Below, in pieces: positions 1-13,087 of a stretch of 64,000 bases of DNA. Source of the DNA: Cylindrodendrum hubeiense (lineage: Eukaryota > Ascomycota > Sordariomycetes > Hypocreales > Nectriaceae); NCBI GenBank assembly GCA_014621425.1, contig JAANBB010000141.1:21781-85780 (forward strand), read 5' to 3'. A model generated the notes under the pieces. It did no database searches. It was not told the origin of the DNA and worked only from the letters and a program-made list of their open reading frames with translations. Within the stretch, counting starts at the first letter, position 1. The number at the start of each line of letters is the position of its first letter. The translations under genes were made by a program, and so were the position numbers.

Positions 1-3000
1 ATGGCTGTCACCACCATCCGCTCTCATCGCCAATCACCCCCGTTAACGCGGTATTAATCAGGGTAGCAGCAATCGATAAGCCAAGTGGGCCCTATTGATC
101 CACTCGCGTTGGGGTAAGTTCGATCCCTGGAATCGAGCATAGCTTTGCCGCGCTGGACAAGGTTTGGGCCGCCCTCGGCATTCTTCTGCGGGGAAGCTTG
201 ATGCCAAGTTTGCAGCGCAATTAGCAACCCGTCGACGCGCGCCAGCAACTGTGCCGAGGGATACTAACGCGTCAATCGCCGGCCTTGGCCCACAGCGCCT
301 TGTTCGCATTCGCGGGACTTGCACTAAGTGCCTTCGTAGTGATGCCCCTGGTCATCGCCGTCAGCGCAATGAGCCACTGTTGCTGGCACAGAGAATATTG
401 GGTTGTTACCATAAATAAAGAGGACCGTAGGATCGTAGATGGCTCGACAACTTCCCAGCCATGTTTATATATGGCTGCAGAAGCAAACTCGCAATTCCAC
501 TCGTGGAAACCCAACTCGGGCAATAGAGGGATCAGTGTGACTCGCTTCTCGACGACATAGCGCTCAGCCATCAGGATAGTGTTAGGGGAGCAAGAAGACC
601 AGTATGTAAATACGGTAGATAAACCAACCCAATCACCTCTATATCCGTAATCTTCTCTAAAACCTCGCACTTTAGTACCGCTAGTTTCCTTGTTACATCA
701 TAGTAGAACCTTGCCATGCAGAACTTGCCTCTACGTAAATGATCTATGTAGTAGGCTATGGTATCACCACCCTTACTGTTCTTCTAGGGCCAGATTATCT
801 GGCGACCATCTCGTGTTACCGAGCGTACATGTTGTGTCTAGACAGTGGCGGAGCCCCGATTTTGCCGCCCCACACTCTTTTGTGTGTACGCTAGGGAGTC
901 ATTGACGCTGCGTCTTGCAGCACATACCCATTCAATTGAAGTCATCCTAGGATATTAGAGGTCACTGCCATCATCATCATTATCGTAATAGTCATGTAGT
1001 TGCTGCCTCTCCTGGCGTTCCTGCTGTGCGATGAAATCGTCCACTTCTCTTTACAATCGAGACTTGATATCAATAAGGGGCTCACCAGGGGCATCTGTTT
1101 GAGACTACTGAAAGGGGTGGGAATCGATTGACTCAATCGTCAACATAGGCAGTGATGATCCGGATGTTAGCAGTGGCGTTGAAGCTAGGGAACCATCGTA
1201 GTCATTTTGGCCATTGGCGATAAATGCCCGTTGATAGTCATGGGCATGACCGTGGCGGCATCACACACATCTCCTTTCTGACACCACTGCGGCTCTGATG
1301 ATACGTAGAGATGGCGACGACGATGATTATACAGTCTCAAGGGTAGCAGGGGCTGCTGAGGGCGGCGACCTCGCTACTTGGGCTGCTGCTTCAATAAAAT
1401 TTCCTTCCATTTTCTCAGCTGCTGGAACCTGTTTTCCGAGAATGGGGTCGTGCTGGGTGCTTCTGAGGCCTGTGCCTCTATCCACAGCAAAGCTCCTTGT
1501 GGTCGCCCCTTTGCCCTAATATGCAGAGGTTCAAGGGGGTTGTCCATTGTACCTTGGTCTTCCTACCCCTCTATCGCCCCCTGCTTCCAGTGCCAATGTG
1601 GCGCGATGGCGCGGAGCCCCAGGGGCTCCTTACGCTAAAGGTGGGTTAAAAGATTTGTGCTTGCACGGCAGCCCGTGTGGAACGAGGATAGGGCACGGCC
1701 TGTAGGCAATAGGTAGGGCGGTGGAGAAGTAGATGTCTATTAAAAGGCGGCGTAATTCGATAGGGGTGTGGTTGAGAGTGAGCGGGGATATCTGATATTT
1801 GATGATCTCAAAGAGAAGGCTGTCAGCTGTAAATACTACCTTGTTTCTTCCCTAAAGGATCTCTGCCTAATTTCATTCTGCTGCTTCCCCCAAAGGAGCT
1901 GTAATTTCTTGAAAACTGTCATCATGTCTTCCCCCTGCGCTCATCGTCCCATGTCCTATGTTCTCCCTTATTCTCTCATATCCAAGATAATAGCCATTTT
2001 AGTTCCAAGTATAGCACCTGTTGTATGTTGCTCCAGTGTGACGTCCATCTGCTGCGCTTCTGTGAATCATTCGTTGATTTGAAAGAGCCTGACCGCCTAA
2101 CAATTATCAATGTTTGCTTTATTGCTATAGTGTCTTGCGAGCGAATTGACACACGGATGATAAGACTTGAACACAGGCCACAAGCTGTAAATGTCACATC
2201 ATCAAGGTGTCATGCAACCCTCAGTTGCGTTCCGAGTCTGGACTCTTAGCCGCCATCTGGGTGTATCTATATGACTGTCCCAGTCGCACACCACCCGCCG
2301 CTAGACACTCACGAAACTGCATAACGCGACACCGCCAGAGCAGATCCCTGCGAGATTGATCATCTCATGTTTCTCGATCTCGCTAGGGAGTGCAGATGGC
2401 AACCAGGCGTGCATTGGTGTGCCTGATTGACAAGGTGATCCATTGGCTTCTGTCAGATGCAAAGAAACGCTATGGGCCCGGGCACCGGGAATTCCGGATT
2501 CTATTCAGCACGCCACAGGCCGTGACCTAGCTCGCCTTGAATACAGTAGCGTACATGTGTTCTAAAACCGGCTCGGCCATCGATATAAACACACCGGGTC
2601 TGCGTATTACTTTGGGCGATCTAGACGCCTCCATTTCCAGTTTAGGCCGTATTTGTCACCCCGTGTCGTGTTGTGTGGGAGGAAACCAACAGTGAATGAA
2701 TCCGAACAGGCTTGTGTTCGGATGATCTGATACGTAAGCTACAGTATTTGATATGCAAACTGCAATATTTGATATACAAGCTCAGACCAGAAGCTTTTCT
2801 GAACCCTCGACACTACCCACACGCTGTGCAAGTTGAAGCTGCAGATCTTTCTCAAAGCTCTGAGAGTCTTCTGCTCCAGCCCCCCGACCCGCAGGCCCAT
2901 TTTGTCGATCAAGTCAGAGTTTTCCATTCGTAGCGTGACCTTAATGAAGTCAGGCATAATAGGCTATCATTCAAGTCATGACTGAGAACAACCCCCACGA

Positions 3001-6000
3001 CCCGGACGCAAAAGTAAATAAAGTTGTCACAAGTGAGAAGTATAGTTGTGCTACGTGAGAGTGGAGGCGGTGTGGCCTGGTCATGGGACCAACTGTTCAA
3101 CACAGCGCCAACTCGACCGACAAGGAGAAACACTGCAAGGAGTCTCGAGTCACTCTTGGTTTACTTGCTAGTGTTGTCAAGGATGGATGCACTTCGCCTT
3201 GCAGCAGAACTCTGGGACGGGCGTCCACGCCCTATACCACTTCACTTCCCACACGACGAGAAAAGTGTCTGATATTGGATCTGCATGGCCCATCCTTTGA
3301 TCATCACCAAACCTCTCTCATATTAGATCCAAGTTACCAGAGATGAAGCCTATGGGGGTATAAAAAACAAACAGGAGACGATGCATGACCAAGAAGGCTT
3401 GGTGGGTGACGACATATTACGCTTAAAACATTTGGCTGTCCAGAAGCAATTGCTAGCACGAAAAGAAACTAAACGGCGTGATCAAGTGCCACTGGAAAAG
3501 CCCTAGACCTGACATCCAACAACCTGTATGTCATGTTCTTGGGAGGTATTCGCACCAGCCACTCGATTTCATCGGGGAGGCGGAAAGGACGCCGGTATGG
3601 AGGAATGCCAGTGCATTGCAGGCCTTAAAGAAGGACCTACCGACCAATAGACTACACCCAAGGCCCCATTATGGTCAGCCCCACACCTTTTCCAACTGGG
3701 AACGAGTGTGTGGATATTCAGATGTACATCTCGAGGAAACCGAAGCCTGCGCCAACAGCGATAGAATTTTTCTGCAAGTCGTAGCCTCTGCGTCGAGAGA
3801 ATTCTTTGGCCCCAAGTTATGCTTTATAATTATAGTGTACTGCCAAGGACACTGTCGGCTGCATGTATTGAAGTGGATGAGATGTGTCGGATGGAGGTTC
3901 GCAGCTCGGGGCGCGTTCGCGATCTCGTTCTCGGACATCGTTGGGGAGTGAGTGGGGTCGATATATGAGGAGTTCTTAAATAAGTCACTGTTAGTTGGAC
4001 TGATGTAACGAGTATATGTCATGGGGGCACTGGAAGGGGTATCAAAGTCATGACGACTGGTAGCGACTCACCTGAGGGCAGTCACAGTTTGCTTCATTCC
4101 ACCAACCACAATTGAATATGGCATTTGATTGCCGTAGTTATCTCCTTCAAGCAACTGTTGGATGCTTTGATCTTCCCAAAATTCAAACACTGTCTCTCCA
4201 TACACAGTATCGGCCACCCATGTCCACACCATCGGGTGCCTCTCAGCCCGGCCGCACCATCATATCGACAGAGGTCTCTAAACATTGTGAAAGGCAGGTG
4301 AGACAAGGAGGAGGAGGAAGAAGGTACTGCTGTTGCTTTCTTTTTCTGGAAGTATTGGGAACCAGGAGGTGGTCGTCGGGGTGGGGGTTGACTGGCTAGG
4401 AAATAACCAAATTTAACGAACCAATCATTCTACACGAACAACCCAAGTAAATGACTTCTTCGACAACAATCTGTCGTAACTTGTTGATGAACGGCACTCC
4501 TTGGATCCTGATAAGAACCCCATGAAGCTCATATTCGGCAGCACAGTAGAGATACTTGAGAGTATCCCGAAAGGTGTTGATGATGAAAGCCTAAAGCCTG
4601 CCAGGAACCCCATGACAACATCATGTCAAGAAAGTACCCCACAGAGCGGAGAGCAATTTCCACCGTCGTCGGCGAGGTATTTGAAGAAGGGTTAAGTTGG
4701 GCTGTGGAATCGGTCGGTCGGTAGGGCTTTTCGGTTATCATTTCGCATGGTATCGATGAGTGTTGGTCTTTGCCTTGATGGACTGCATCATGGCTGCGTC
4801 GTCGGTAAACGGCCGAACGTAGGTCAAAGAAAGCAAGCCAACATGACCAATCAATGAGGCATTTTATCCGTATTCCATTTCTTCTCTTTCTCGTGGGGTA
4901 TCTCCTGACCCTCTTGCTTTGGTTGGAGGGTCGTCATGGCTTCGGTCGCACGACGGCCCTTGCGCCCCAGGCCTCCTGAATCAAAGATCAGCGAAGAATA
5001 TGAAGAGAGCCGAAATCAGATGACAAGGGCCGGGCTGGGAGGGGTCTTTTATCAACGCGCGAGGGTTATCTGACGCAACTGTTGGATAGTGGTGACATCA
5101 GACTGACAACTTAAGTGGTGTGCCGGGGCCCTGGACATTTCCAAATCTTGGAATCTGGGCTGACGGGGGTTTGGCCAATGAACAAGGGCATGCTCCACGA
5201 TATCGCGATGGAATCTCGTATGAAGATCTCAGATGCCGTTTGGGTGTCGTGCCCTTGCCCATGTATCGGTATCCTTGGTGTGGACGGGGTGCGGCGGCTC
5301 ATCCCGAGGCGATTTGCAACTGTGCATCTGGCCTGCAACGGTGGCAGATTGACCCACAAGAGCGATTTAAGAATAAAATTTCGACTTCGATTAAAAAGCT
5401 TGATAAGTACAACTATGTACCAAAATGAAAATGCATTGCTGACCTGCTCTGCTATTCTCCTTCTTCTTCATCCTCGTGCTGTTCAGCTCTGAACCTCTGA
5501 CGGACATTCTGGCACTCGCCATGCCTAATCATGAGACAGTGCCATTGGGCTCGATCATGAATTCACTTGGTGTTTGTCAGATAAGCGCCAGGAGCAGAGC
5601 CCCCATCAAAACTGCAGGACTTGACATCAGGCTCGAAGCATCTTGCATTCAAACCGTGTCACGAGGTCACCATTTGCAAAACAACTTCCAACAGGCTGTT
5701 GGGCGTGGGGGAAACAAAGGAGAACGGGATCGCCGAGACGAATTCCAGGCTTACTTCGAGCCACCAACATGGATGGTTGGCACGCCATGGTACATTCACA
5801 CATAGGTGTTGGGTTCGTGCAGTAGGGAATACGCCTCTTTCTGCAGAGTGTCACCCTGCAGGCTGGAGCCGATTGACAAACAAAGACACGTTACTGTCTG
5901 GATGGTGCTTCTAGCACTGTGAAGGAGATGGTGGGGGGATACTTTGGTACCTCAGATAGGAAGCCAAGCCATGGGCCTGGGTAGTGTCATACGTGCCATG

Positions 6001-7939
6001 CCACCTGAGATGCACATCGACCCGGGATTAGTGGGCGTTTTAATGCCAGTTGTGTTGGGCAGCGGCCAGGTGAAAAAGGAAGGAGGAGACAGAGGCGTCA
6101 AGTCCAACCCTGACGTGAGAGCAGCCATGGGAGGGCCGGAGGAGATGATCCACCCTCATTGGCCCTGCGGCTACGTTCCGCCAGGATTTCACTTCAAGGT
6201 TACCGACCGAAGCGACCGAGATGCAAGTGGGGGTGAGCCTATCATGCGCCTAAGTTACTCCAGTCACAATGACAGCTTGTGACACCGCTGGAAAGCAGTG
6301 CGGACCCGATAGCTGGACTGAAGTTAGCAGGGTCCCATTGGGCTCCTACGCCGTGGAGCTGCTTCATGTGAACGGGAAGCGATGTGGGAATCACCCCAGA
6401 CATCGGACGGGGGATGAAAGAATATTCCCCTTCAGTGAGACAGGGTGTCAAGGGTGCACGACAATGAACGAGGGTGGGTGCAGATCGGCTTAGTCCGTCT
6501 TGGGCTTTGGCGTCGATCGATCCCACTTGCGTACTGTGTTTGCGTCGCCCAAGGTCCGAAACCAGGCTGAGGGGGGTGTCTGTCAGACTGACGTCTTGTG
6601 TATTGTGCATTTCAACATTGAAAGACAGCCGGGCTTACTGATACCGACGGCACTGTGAAGCCGCAAGGGAGCCGCGGATGCCTTGGGTGCCGTGCCGCCA
6701 TGGCGTGGCTTGATAGAGATGACACTACCATAATGTAGCCTGGTAGATTGGGTGCGTTTCCTCAAATCCCCAACAGATCCTTGGCACATGTTGGCAGACT
6801 GGGTGTTGCAAATAATAATAATATGACTGATAAGGCAGTACTTAGAGCCTTGATCACATTGTGAGGTACAAGGCCCTGGGGATTCGAAGTAGACCAAAGT
6901 AGGCCATCGCCACACACCCTGGTCGGCGGTTTCTGGGTCTCTGCTGCCCTGCTTTCGGGAGCCCATTATTAGGCGGCGAGGCCATGTGCCGGCATAATGG
7001 TCATGCAGTCTCCCCCACCTCGAGACGAAGCCATCAATCGGGTACCTCGACACTGATAACTGAGCGCGGAGACAAACCAGACTGGCGGGCAACAAACGGA
7101 TTAATGGATTGGATGCGGCCAAAATGCTACGGCCATTACGGCCATGTAGCAGCCGCCATGGGTATCATCCGCCATTCCACAACGGCCGAAAGGGGGCTTG
7201 AAGCCGCAGAATCAGGCGAGGTGGGGATGACCTGCAAGTCGCAAGCGCGTCCCGCAGTCATGGTATCGCCGTCGATGACTCTGTCATTCTGCGGCGCTGC
7301 TGCAGTATTCCATCCAGTATGGGGCACGTATCGTAGCCGTGTGATACCCCTGTTCCGCCTGCAAGCCTCCTGTTTGGGGAGCGGTTGAGATAGGGAGACG
7401 ACTCCAGACACACTGTGGAGTTGTGCGACGGGAAGCCGGTCTCGACCTGCGACTCCGGACCACAGTGGCGCCATTAAACGCCGACGGAGTCCACCCTGAG
7501 CTTATGAGCCAAGATCGCTTGCATCGAGGCTGCGGCAGCGGCAGATACGGACCACTGCTCCAAGAGATGGGCTGTGCGAGTGCAGACAGTGCCAACCCGC
7601 CTGGTCGACAGGATCAAGACGATGCCCTCTTCCTCGGCTGGGTTGACACAAGCCTGCCAACGTTGAGAGGCTTACCAATATTGTAGCAAGAAAGGTTTTG
7701 GTCGTAGTATTGCATATTGATTCAAAGTGAGCATATTGATTCGAAGCTGCCCAAATCTGGCTTCTCCAGAACCCCCCCGGTGCCATCAACCCCCCCATAA
7801 TGGCGAATTAATCGCCGTCCGAAGTGATATTTGATATTGTGTTGCAATCTCGCCATAGCGTTTGTATCATACTCGTGTCGTGTTCGCGTTCTTGCCGTGC
7901 TGTTGCCTCCTTACCTCCTTCCACAGACAGGTTTGAATT
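1..7939. other. Gene-poor region, no supported gene
   Basis: Nearly 8 kb in which I see no reading frame with recognisable protein character. The longest open frames (about 130-180 codons) lack a domain, do not join through plausible splice sites and often depend on a non-ATG start. A TATA-like string lies near 3358-3366, but the frame that follows starts with GTG and shows no known motif. Two small imperfect direct repeats are visible, near 2736-2780 (units containing TATTTGATAT) and 7713-7746 (units containing GCATATTGATTC). Long non-coding RNA or an upstream control region of the bZIP gene cannot be excluded. Confidence 0.55.
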
Positions 7940-9028
7940 TCATGCCTCTCGGTCGTGGTGGCCCGTACACTGAGATGATTCCACCTCGATGCCTCGAATA
8001 TAGCGATGGGCTTCGTTGACAATGAAGTTTTGGATCATGGAGCAGCCGCAGTCGGTGTGTCGTAAAAGTTGCATCTTGAGATCGTAGACCTCGTGTGTAA
8101 GGCCAGCCACGCGATTAGACAAGTCGCGATTGATCCGCTCCATGTCTTCCTCCTCTGACTTGAGTTTCATTGCATCCTCCCTCTTCTTGACTCGGAACTT
8201 GTTGGATGCGATTCGGTTTCGTTGTTGGATCCGGGTGCTGCGATCGTTGTCGTCTCCTGGGGATTCAGGAAATCCCTGAGGCGATATAGAAGAGCCCTCT
8301 CCGTTGTCAGTCCTGCTGTCGATCTTGCTGGTGTTCTTGGTTTTGCTACTGTCCTTACTGGACTTGTTGTCCTTGGCTTTGGTCTTGTTGCCGGCCTTGC
8401 TGCTCTTGCTAGCCTTGGCATCGTGCTTGTCATCGTTCTTGCTGCCGGTGCCGTTGCCACCGCTGCCGCGGTGATTTTTGGATTGTTCCGAGTCTCGTCG
8501 CGACCGTGTATTGGTGTCATCACTTCGAACAGAACTTCGCTTCGTGGATTTGCGGGATGGGTTTTCGTCAGGGTTGCGTTTGCGTCGTCGAGCTTCTTTC
8601 TCGGTGCGTGGGGGTTGCGGCACGCCGGACGAGGCGGGAGATTCTTTGAATACTGCCTGGCCAGCAACAGACGACATGGCCGTGTATTCAGTGGCTGGGC
8701 TCGGCCAGGCCGAATGGTCGAGCGAGTTGGTATCGTAACCGCACACGTAGCCGTCCGGGAGGAAGCTGGTCTGCACATAGGCGGGCGTCATGGCTCCTCC
8801 GTCTGGAACGGAACCGACAAGCGTGGACTGATCTGTCGCCCACCATTGCTCCCACGGAAGGTCCGGAGCAACGTTGAAGGTGTCCAGGGTCGGGTCACCT
8901 ACCAAGGCATTGTTCTCGTCGAAGGTCCCCTCGTCCATTGCGTCCAAAGGGGGGAACTGTCTGTGGCGAGAGGCATCAAGCCCATCGCCGTAGGAGCGAG
9001 AGACGGATCCCGAAGCAGCTGACGCCAT
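7940..9028 (-). CDS. bZIP transcription factor
   Basis: A single-exon gene for a 362-residue protein that should bind DNA as a dimer in the nucleus. The basic region lies at about residues 267-283 and contains the bZIP signature N-x2-A-S-x3-R (NRIASNKFR) followed by KKRED. A leucine zipper follows to about residue 323. Right after it is a Cys-rich tail (HTDCGC, then an IQNF...EAHRYI segment) of a kind common in fungal ATF/CREB-like bZIPs. The N-terminal 130 residues are acidic and aromatic, as in activation domains. Residues 140-260 are a Ser/Lys/Asp low-complexity linker. The first ATG of the frame is used. Its upstream region is unusually long (about 2.9 kb). The target pathway is not visible from sequence. 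Confidence 0.9.
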   Translation of the reverse strand: MASAASGSVSRSYGDGLDASRHRQFPPLDAMDEGTFDENNALVGDPTLDTFNVAPDLPWEQWWATDQSTLVGSVPDGGAMTPAYVQTSFLPDGYVCGYDTNSLDHSAWPSPATEYTAMSSVAGQAVFKESPASSGVPQPPRTEKEARRRKRNPDENPSRKSTKRSSVRSDDTNTRSRRDSEQSKNHRGSGGNGTGSKNDDKHDAKASKSSKAGNKTKAKDNKSSKDSSKTKNTSKIDSRTDNGEGSSISPQGFPESPGDDNDRSTRIQQRNRIASNKFRVKKREDAMKLKSEEEDMERINRDLSNRVAGLTHEVYDLKMQLLRHTDCGCSMIQNFIVNEAHRYIRGIEVESSQCTGHHDREA

Positions 9029-11966
9029 CTCTCCGTTATCTCAAGGTGTCTTTGCTCGATGTCGGGTATTTCGGATGGGTTGGGAGGCCGTGGATCGATT
9101 GTTCGGAGTTTCGAGTATTTCTAGGGGCTGAAGTGTCGAGGGATTTGGCGGTGCTGGGAACGGGATTAAGGTATCTCGGGTAGAGAGATCTTGCAAGTAT
9201 CACAAAGAAGAGAGAAGAATTAATATCTGGAACGAGACTGATGGAAACTGGGTTGGACGTGTAAATGGAGAGTAAAAGTGATTGCTAGGCCGTGGAATGC
9301 GAGACAGAAGAAGGCCAGGTGCCGCATAGGTACCATACCCACAGATAGCCACTGTTCGTAAGACCCTGGATGGGGCCCGAGATGAACCCTACAGATTACA
9401 AGCAACGCTGATGGTTGGATGGTATTTTCCCCTCGCCTGGGCTGACCCAATTATCGAGATCGAGGTGGGTGGCAAGGGGTTGTCCGAGTGAAATTTGTGG
9501 CTTGGTGGATGCTAGTGATGCATGATCACCAGGGCGAGGAGGCAAAATCGACATCGGAAAGACGACACAGTCTGGCTAGAGATGTGCATGAAGACATCTT
9601 CAGAAGCGAAAACATACGGGGTCACTCAGCATGTACAGTACAGGGCCTGTTTGTCAAGACGCGTTAGATAGAATTGGACATGGTTCATAGCGGAGCCAGA
9701 GACCGAAGCGTAGGGCTACGCCCATTGGCCAGTACGCTCGGATGGACTGCCCGCACCGAGGCTTGTGATTGATGGAACGCTTCCGCACTCTGCTATTCGC
9801 TGTGATACGATTGTAGAGGAGCGGACAGACGAGACAACAAAGTAACAGGACAAAGAGGGGGGCATGGCCAGCTAACACGCCAGGACAATGAGGGGGCGTC
9901 CATAGTATCGAAGAGTAGAGCAAGCCGTGATGTTTGGGTACTTGCGGGAGGTGGACGTGTGTCGGACGGCTTCAAGCTATCCTTGCGTGCGGTGGCGCTG
10001 TGGATAAGAAGCCGCGCGCCTCTTGCCTCACGTATGGGAACAGTTGCGCCAGGCCATACGGTTCGTCTCCCGCCTGAGCCGGCGACGCTGCCGGTATATC
10101 TGATGTCATTTTGTACTGTCTGGTGCTCAGCGGTGGCTTTAGGGAGTTGCGATGCGAGACACTCGGTGGAGTTCAAGGCTTGAAGCCAGAGCCCTGGATC
10201 CCGCAGTACATTGGGACGACTTTAGATTTGAGATCAGGCTTGGGAGGGCCTAGGAGCAGGCTAGGGAGCAGGTGGTTGCATGTAGAAGGAGAAAGACGAC
10301 ATAATCAAACCTGGCAGGACTGTTTGCTCCTCCCACATCCACATCCACATCCACATCCGCATCCCATCATCCTCCCGCACCCCGCAGGGCAAACACCTCC
10401 GACTGTATCCCGGGGGTGGTCATGTCGCCGTCCGCTATAGGAAATGCAGAGAGCTAGGCAATCAGTGAGTCGGTGGATACCGAGTGCATCGGAGTCTTCT
10501 GTATGCTGTTGTCGGGCTTCATGCAAGGCTGGGCGCACCCCTTCCTTTCCCCGTGGACCTGCGGTCGAGATTGTCTTCGGCTCTAGTCGCCTGGCTTTGA
10601 ACGGAGTACGACATGGAATGCAGCTCCCTAGGGACTGATATCCTTGTTGTCTCTTCCCGCGAAAAACCACTCGACTGTGTCTCGGGGTGTGACAGGGCGT
10701 CGTTAGATCTAGCCGTCTCATGGCCGAGTTCATCCACCGCCCTGGTGCTAGCAATCGCCACTCATCTTAGCTGCAATGCGAGCGTCTGTCACTTTTGCTG
10801 GAACGAGACAGGGAAATCTGACCGAGGATCCCCATCCCACCTCACCCGTCCCTGCATCCATTGAGCCAACTGGCGGCGAGGGTTGGAGGAAGACCGTCGG
10901 GCTTCACGGATGGGTCAAATAGGGCAGAGCAACACTGGGCTCGCCCCAACCACATCATGCAGCAGCCATCCCCGTGCATCTACAGACGCTCACAGCAGAC
11001 ACCAAGTTTTATCGTGTAGGATTCCGCCTCTTGGCAAGCGGCATGCTGATCCGGCGGACCAGTCGAGGGCCGAGCCGCCATGATGTGTTGGGACCAACAT
11101 CAATTCCTAAGCATAAAGCCTAACTGACACTCCACCACCCTCTTGGGTTCTGAACAGGGTCAAACCGAGTATCCTTGACAGAGAGAGGCCAAACTTACTT
11201 CTCCTTTGCGAATGGCCTGGGGCTAGAAGCTGGGACCCTTGGCTCGATGGCGCTGCAGGGGACGCCCGCCAGGTAAACGGGTAGCGTCAAGTATGGACGT
11301 CCAGTGGAAATAGAACCACACCGTCGGATGCCCCCAAATATTGTGGCCAAAAAAATCAAACCTAACTCAGCGGCCGCTTCGGCTCGCACTTGTAGCCAAG
11401 CTCATCCACATTGTATCACACAGAAGCGCGGCTGTAGTGCCCTCCCACGCAAGAATCCTCCCAGGCCCCGGAGGAAACCCTCCGACCGTTCCAGAGCTGG
11501 ACCCGTTTGTATGTACCTGTGGACTGCGGACTTCAGCTCTGTGGGGAGAGCTGCGGTGGGCTTAGGCTTCATGTTGTGGAGTGGGACTTATTCATCGACC
11601 GGTGTGAGCCCCCTGTTGGCAATATAAGCCAGCATGATCGGCATTCTCACTCCCGACACGACAGGCTCAGTGCTGCAAGTAGCTTGCTTGTCCTTGTGGA
11701 ACATACCTCTACTCTTTGAAATCGCGGGGTTCAACTCCTTTGCTTCAGTTAGCATGTCGTGTAGCGGATAAACAACTGTGATTCACCACACTCTGCCTTT
11801 TCCCTCACGCCTCTCTTCGACCTCTCGCACGATGCTACTCGCGCAACACAGAGGCAGTCATCCTCTGTTCCTCTTAAACACTGCATCTTAGTGTATGGCA
11901 CGCCGTTAGACCGAACGCTACCCTTTGTCTCCCCCGAGCTCTCCAGCTCTGCAGGTCTGTTTGACG
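9029..11966. other. Intergenic region between divergent genes
   Basis: About 2.9 kb between the minus-strand bZIP gene and the plus-strand interrupted ORF. No domain-bearing frame is visible. It contains one hexanucleotide microsatellite (listed separately). Both flanking genes point outward, so promoter elements of both are expected here; I could not single out a reliable site. Confidence 0.5.
10333..10365. repeat. CCACAT hexanucleotide microsatellite
   Basis: About five tandem copies of CCACAT, the last with a G substitution (CCGCAT). It lies outside any supported gene, in the upstream region of the bZIP gene. Confidence 0.85.
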
Positions 11967-12845
11967 ATGCAGACCGCAACCTCCCTCCCGGCCTTCACAC
12001 CCCGTCGCGTCAAGCTAGAACGGTCTGATGAACCAATGCTTATCAGTAGCCGCAGTCCCTCGCCGCCTACCCGATCAAACAAACGTTCTCGCGACCGAGT
12101 CTTCACAGCATTGGAACATGGCGACCACCTTCTTCGAACCCCTCGATCGATCGCTACCGCCGACGACCTCGACGAAGTAGAGCTAAAGCGATGCTTCGAG
12201 ATTCTTCACGCTTGCGCCGTCGCCACGGATCCCACGGCAACGTTGAAGTCGACTCGGGAAACCATGGAAGGGTTTTTGGACGCGGTTTTCAAAGACTGGA
12301 CGGGCAACGCTGCGGACGAACCTGCCAAGCCCGTCATCGACTTCGTCGTTCGCGAACACGTCGGCGTCGGCAATATTTGCGGTAGGTTTCGACACGGAAC
12401 CTGTCGCTACTCAGTGGGCTGATAATTTTCTTCTCCAGAGCAGCCTGGCAGCCACCGCGGCGCGAAGTCATGCGCTGACGCGCCAACGTGCAGGGCCGTC
12501 GTTTACGTCATGGCTACGTATAGGAGCAGGCCTGCGCAGCTCGAGATTGGGTATTGCCTCAACGAGCCCTCCAGCGAGCAGTGCGAGCTCTTCTGCCCCA
12601 TGGAACGAGACGATATCCGATAGGACGACATCGACTGGCTAGGCTTGCTGAAGAACGAGACGAAGCGATCGTGCATTGCCAAGATCCACAAGTACAACAA
12701 ACACAGTGCGGTCTGGCACGCTAGGAAGCTGGTCCAAGGCTGGGCTAAGGGCAGCATCTCCATGGGCGAGGACAATACTGTGTTGTCTTTTGTGAAAAGG
12801 GAGGCTGTCAACGCCGCGTTCGTTACAATGGGAGACGGCGCATGA
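11967..12845 (+). pseudogene. Unidentified two-exon ORF with one in-frame TAG
   Basis: Exon 1 (11967-12381) and exon 2 (12439-12845) join at a GT-AG intron with a TTCTTCTCCAG acceptor. They give one frame of 274 codons that is open except for a TAG at codon 200 (12621-12623). The product has a Ser/Pro/Arg-rich N-terminus, then an acidic helical part (about residues 60-130). Exon 2 is Cys-rich before the stop and basic after it. Both sides of the TAG read as coding sequence in the same frame, with no other stop or indel. No family is recognised. An ATG at 11925 in the same frame is an alternative start. Options are a young pseudogene, a truncated 199-residue product, stop readthrough or a base-call error. 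Cutting out the TAG as an intron breaks the frame with every donor I tried. Confidence 0.6.
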
Positions 12846-13087
12846 TCAGGCGAAATTTTGATGCTTGGGGCATTGCAGGGACACATTACAAGCCAATTGC
12901 GGTCATGGATGACCTGGCAATTTCAATTGAAGATGACACACAGTTGCGGGAGGTCCCGAATCGGGACGGCAAATCATTATAATCATATTCCGGCGTCAAA
13001 CTTTTGACAAAACTTTGGCTTTCTACTTGGTACCCAAACACTTTGAGCCCATTGCCTTGCCTACTGCCACTGAAACCTACAAGAACT

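Noticed and set aside
3478..3951. 157-codon ORF downstream of a TATA-like string
   Set aside because: It starts with GTG, has no motif and no protein-like pattern.
6583..7122. 179-codon minus-strand ORF
   Set aside because: No recognisable domain, composition looks random, and no splice partners.
8222..9022. 266-codon plus-strand ORF with hydrophobic stretches
   Set aside because: Antisense to the bZIP gene; the hydrophobic runs come from the Ser/Lys/Asp repeats on the other strand.
12580..12623. Intron ending at the TAG of the interrupted ORF
   Set aside because: The donors tested (for example GTGCGA, giving 43 bases, or GTATAG, giving 106) shift the frame.
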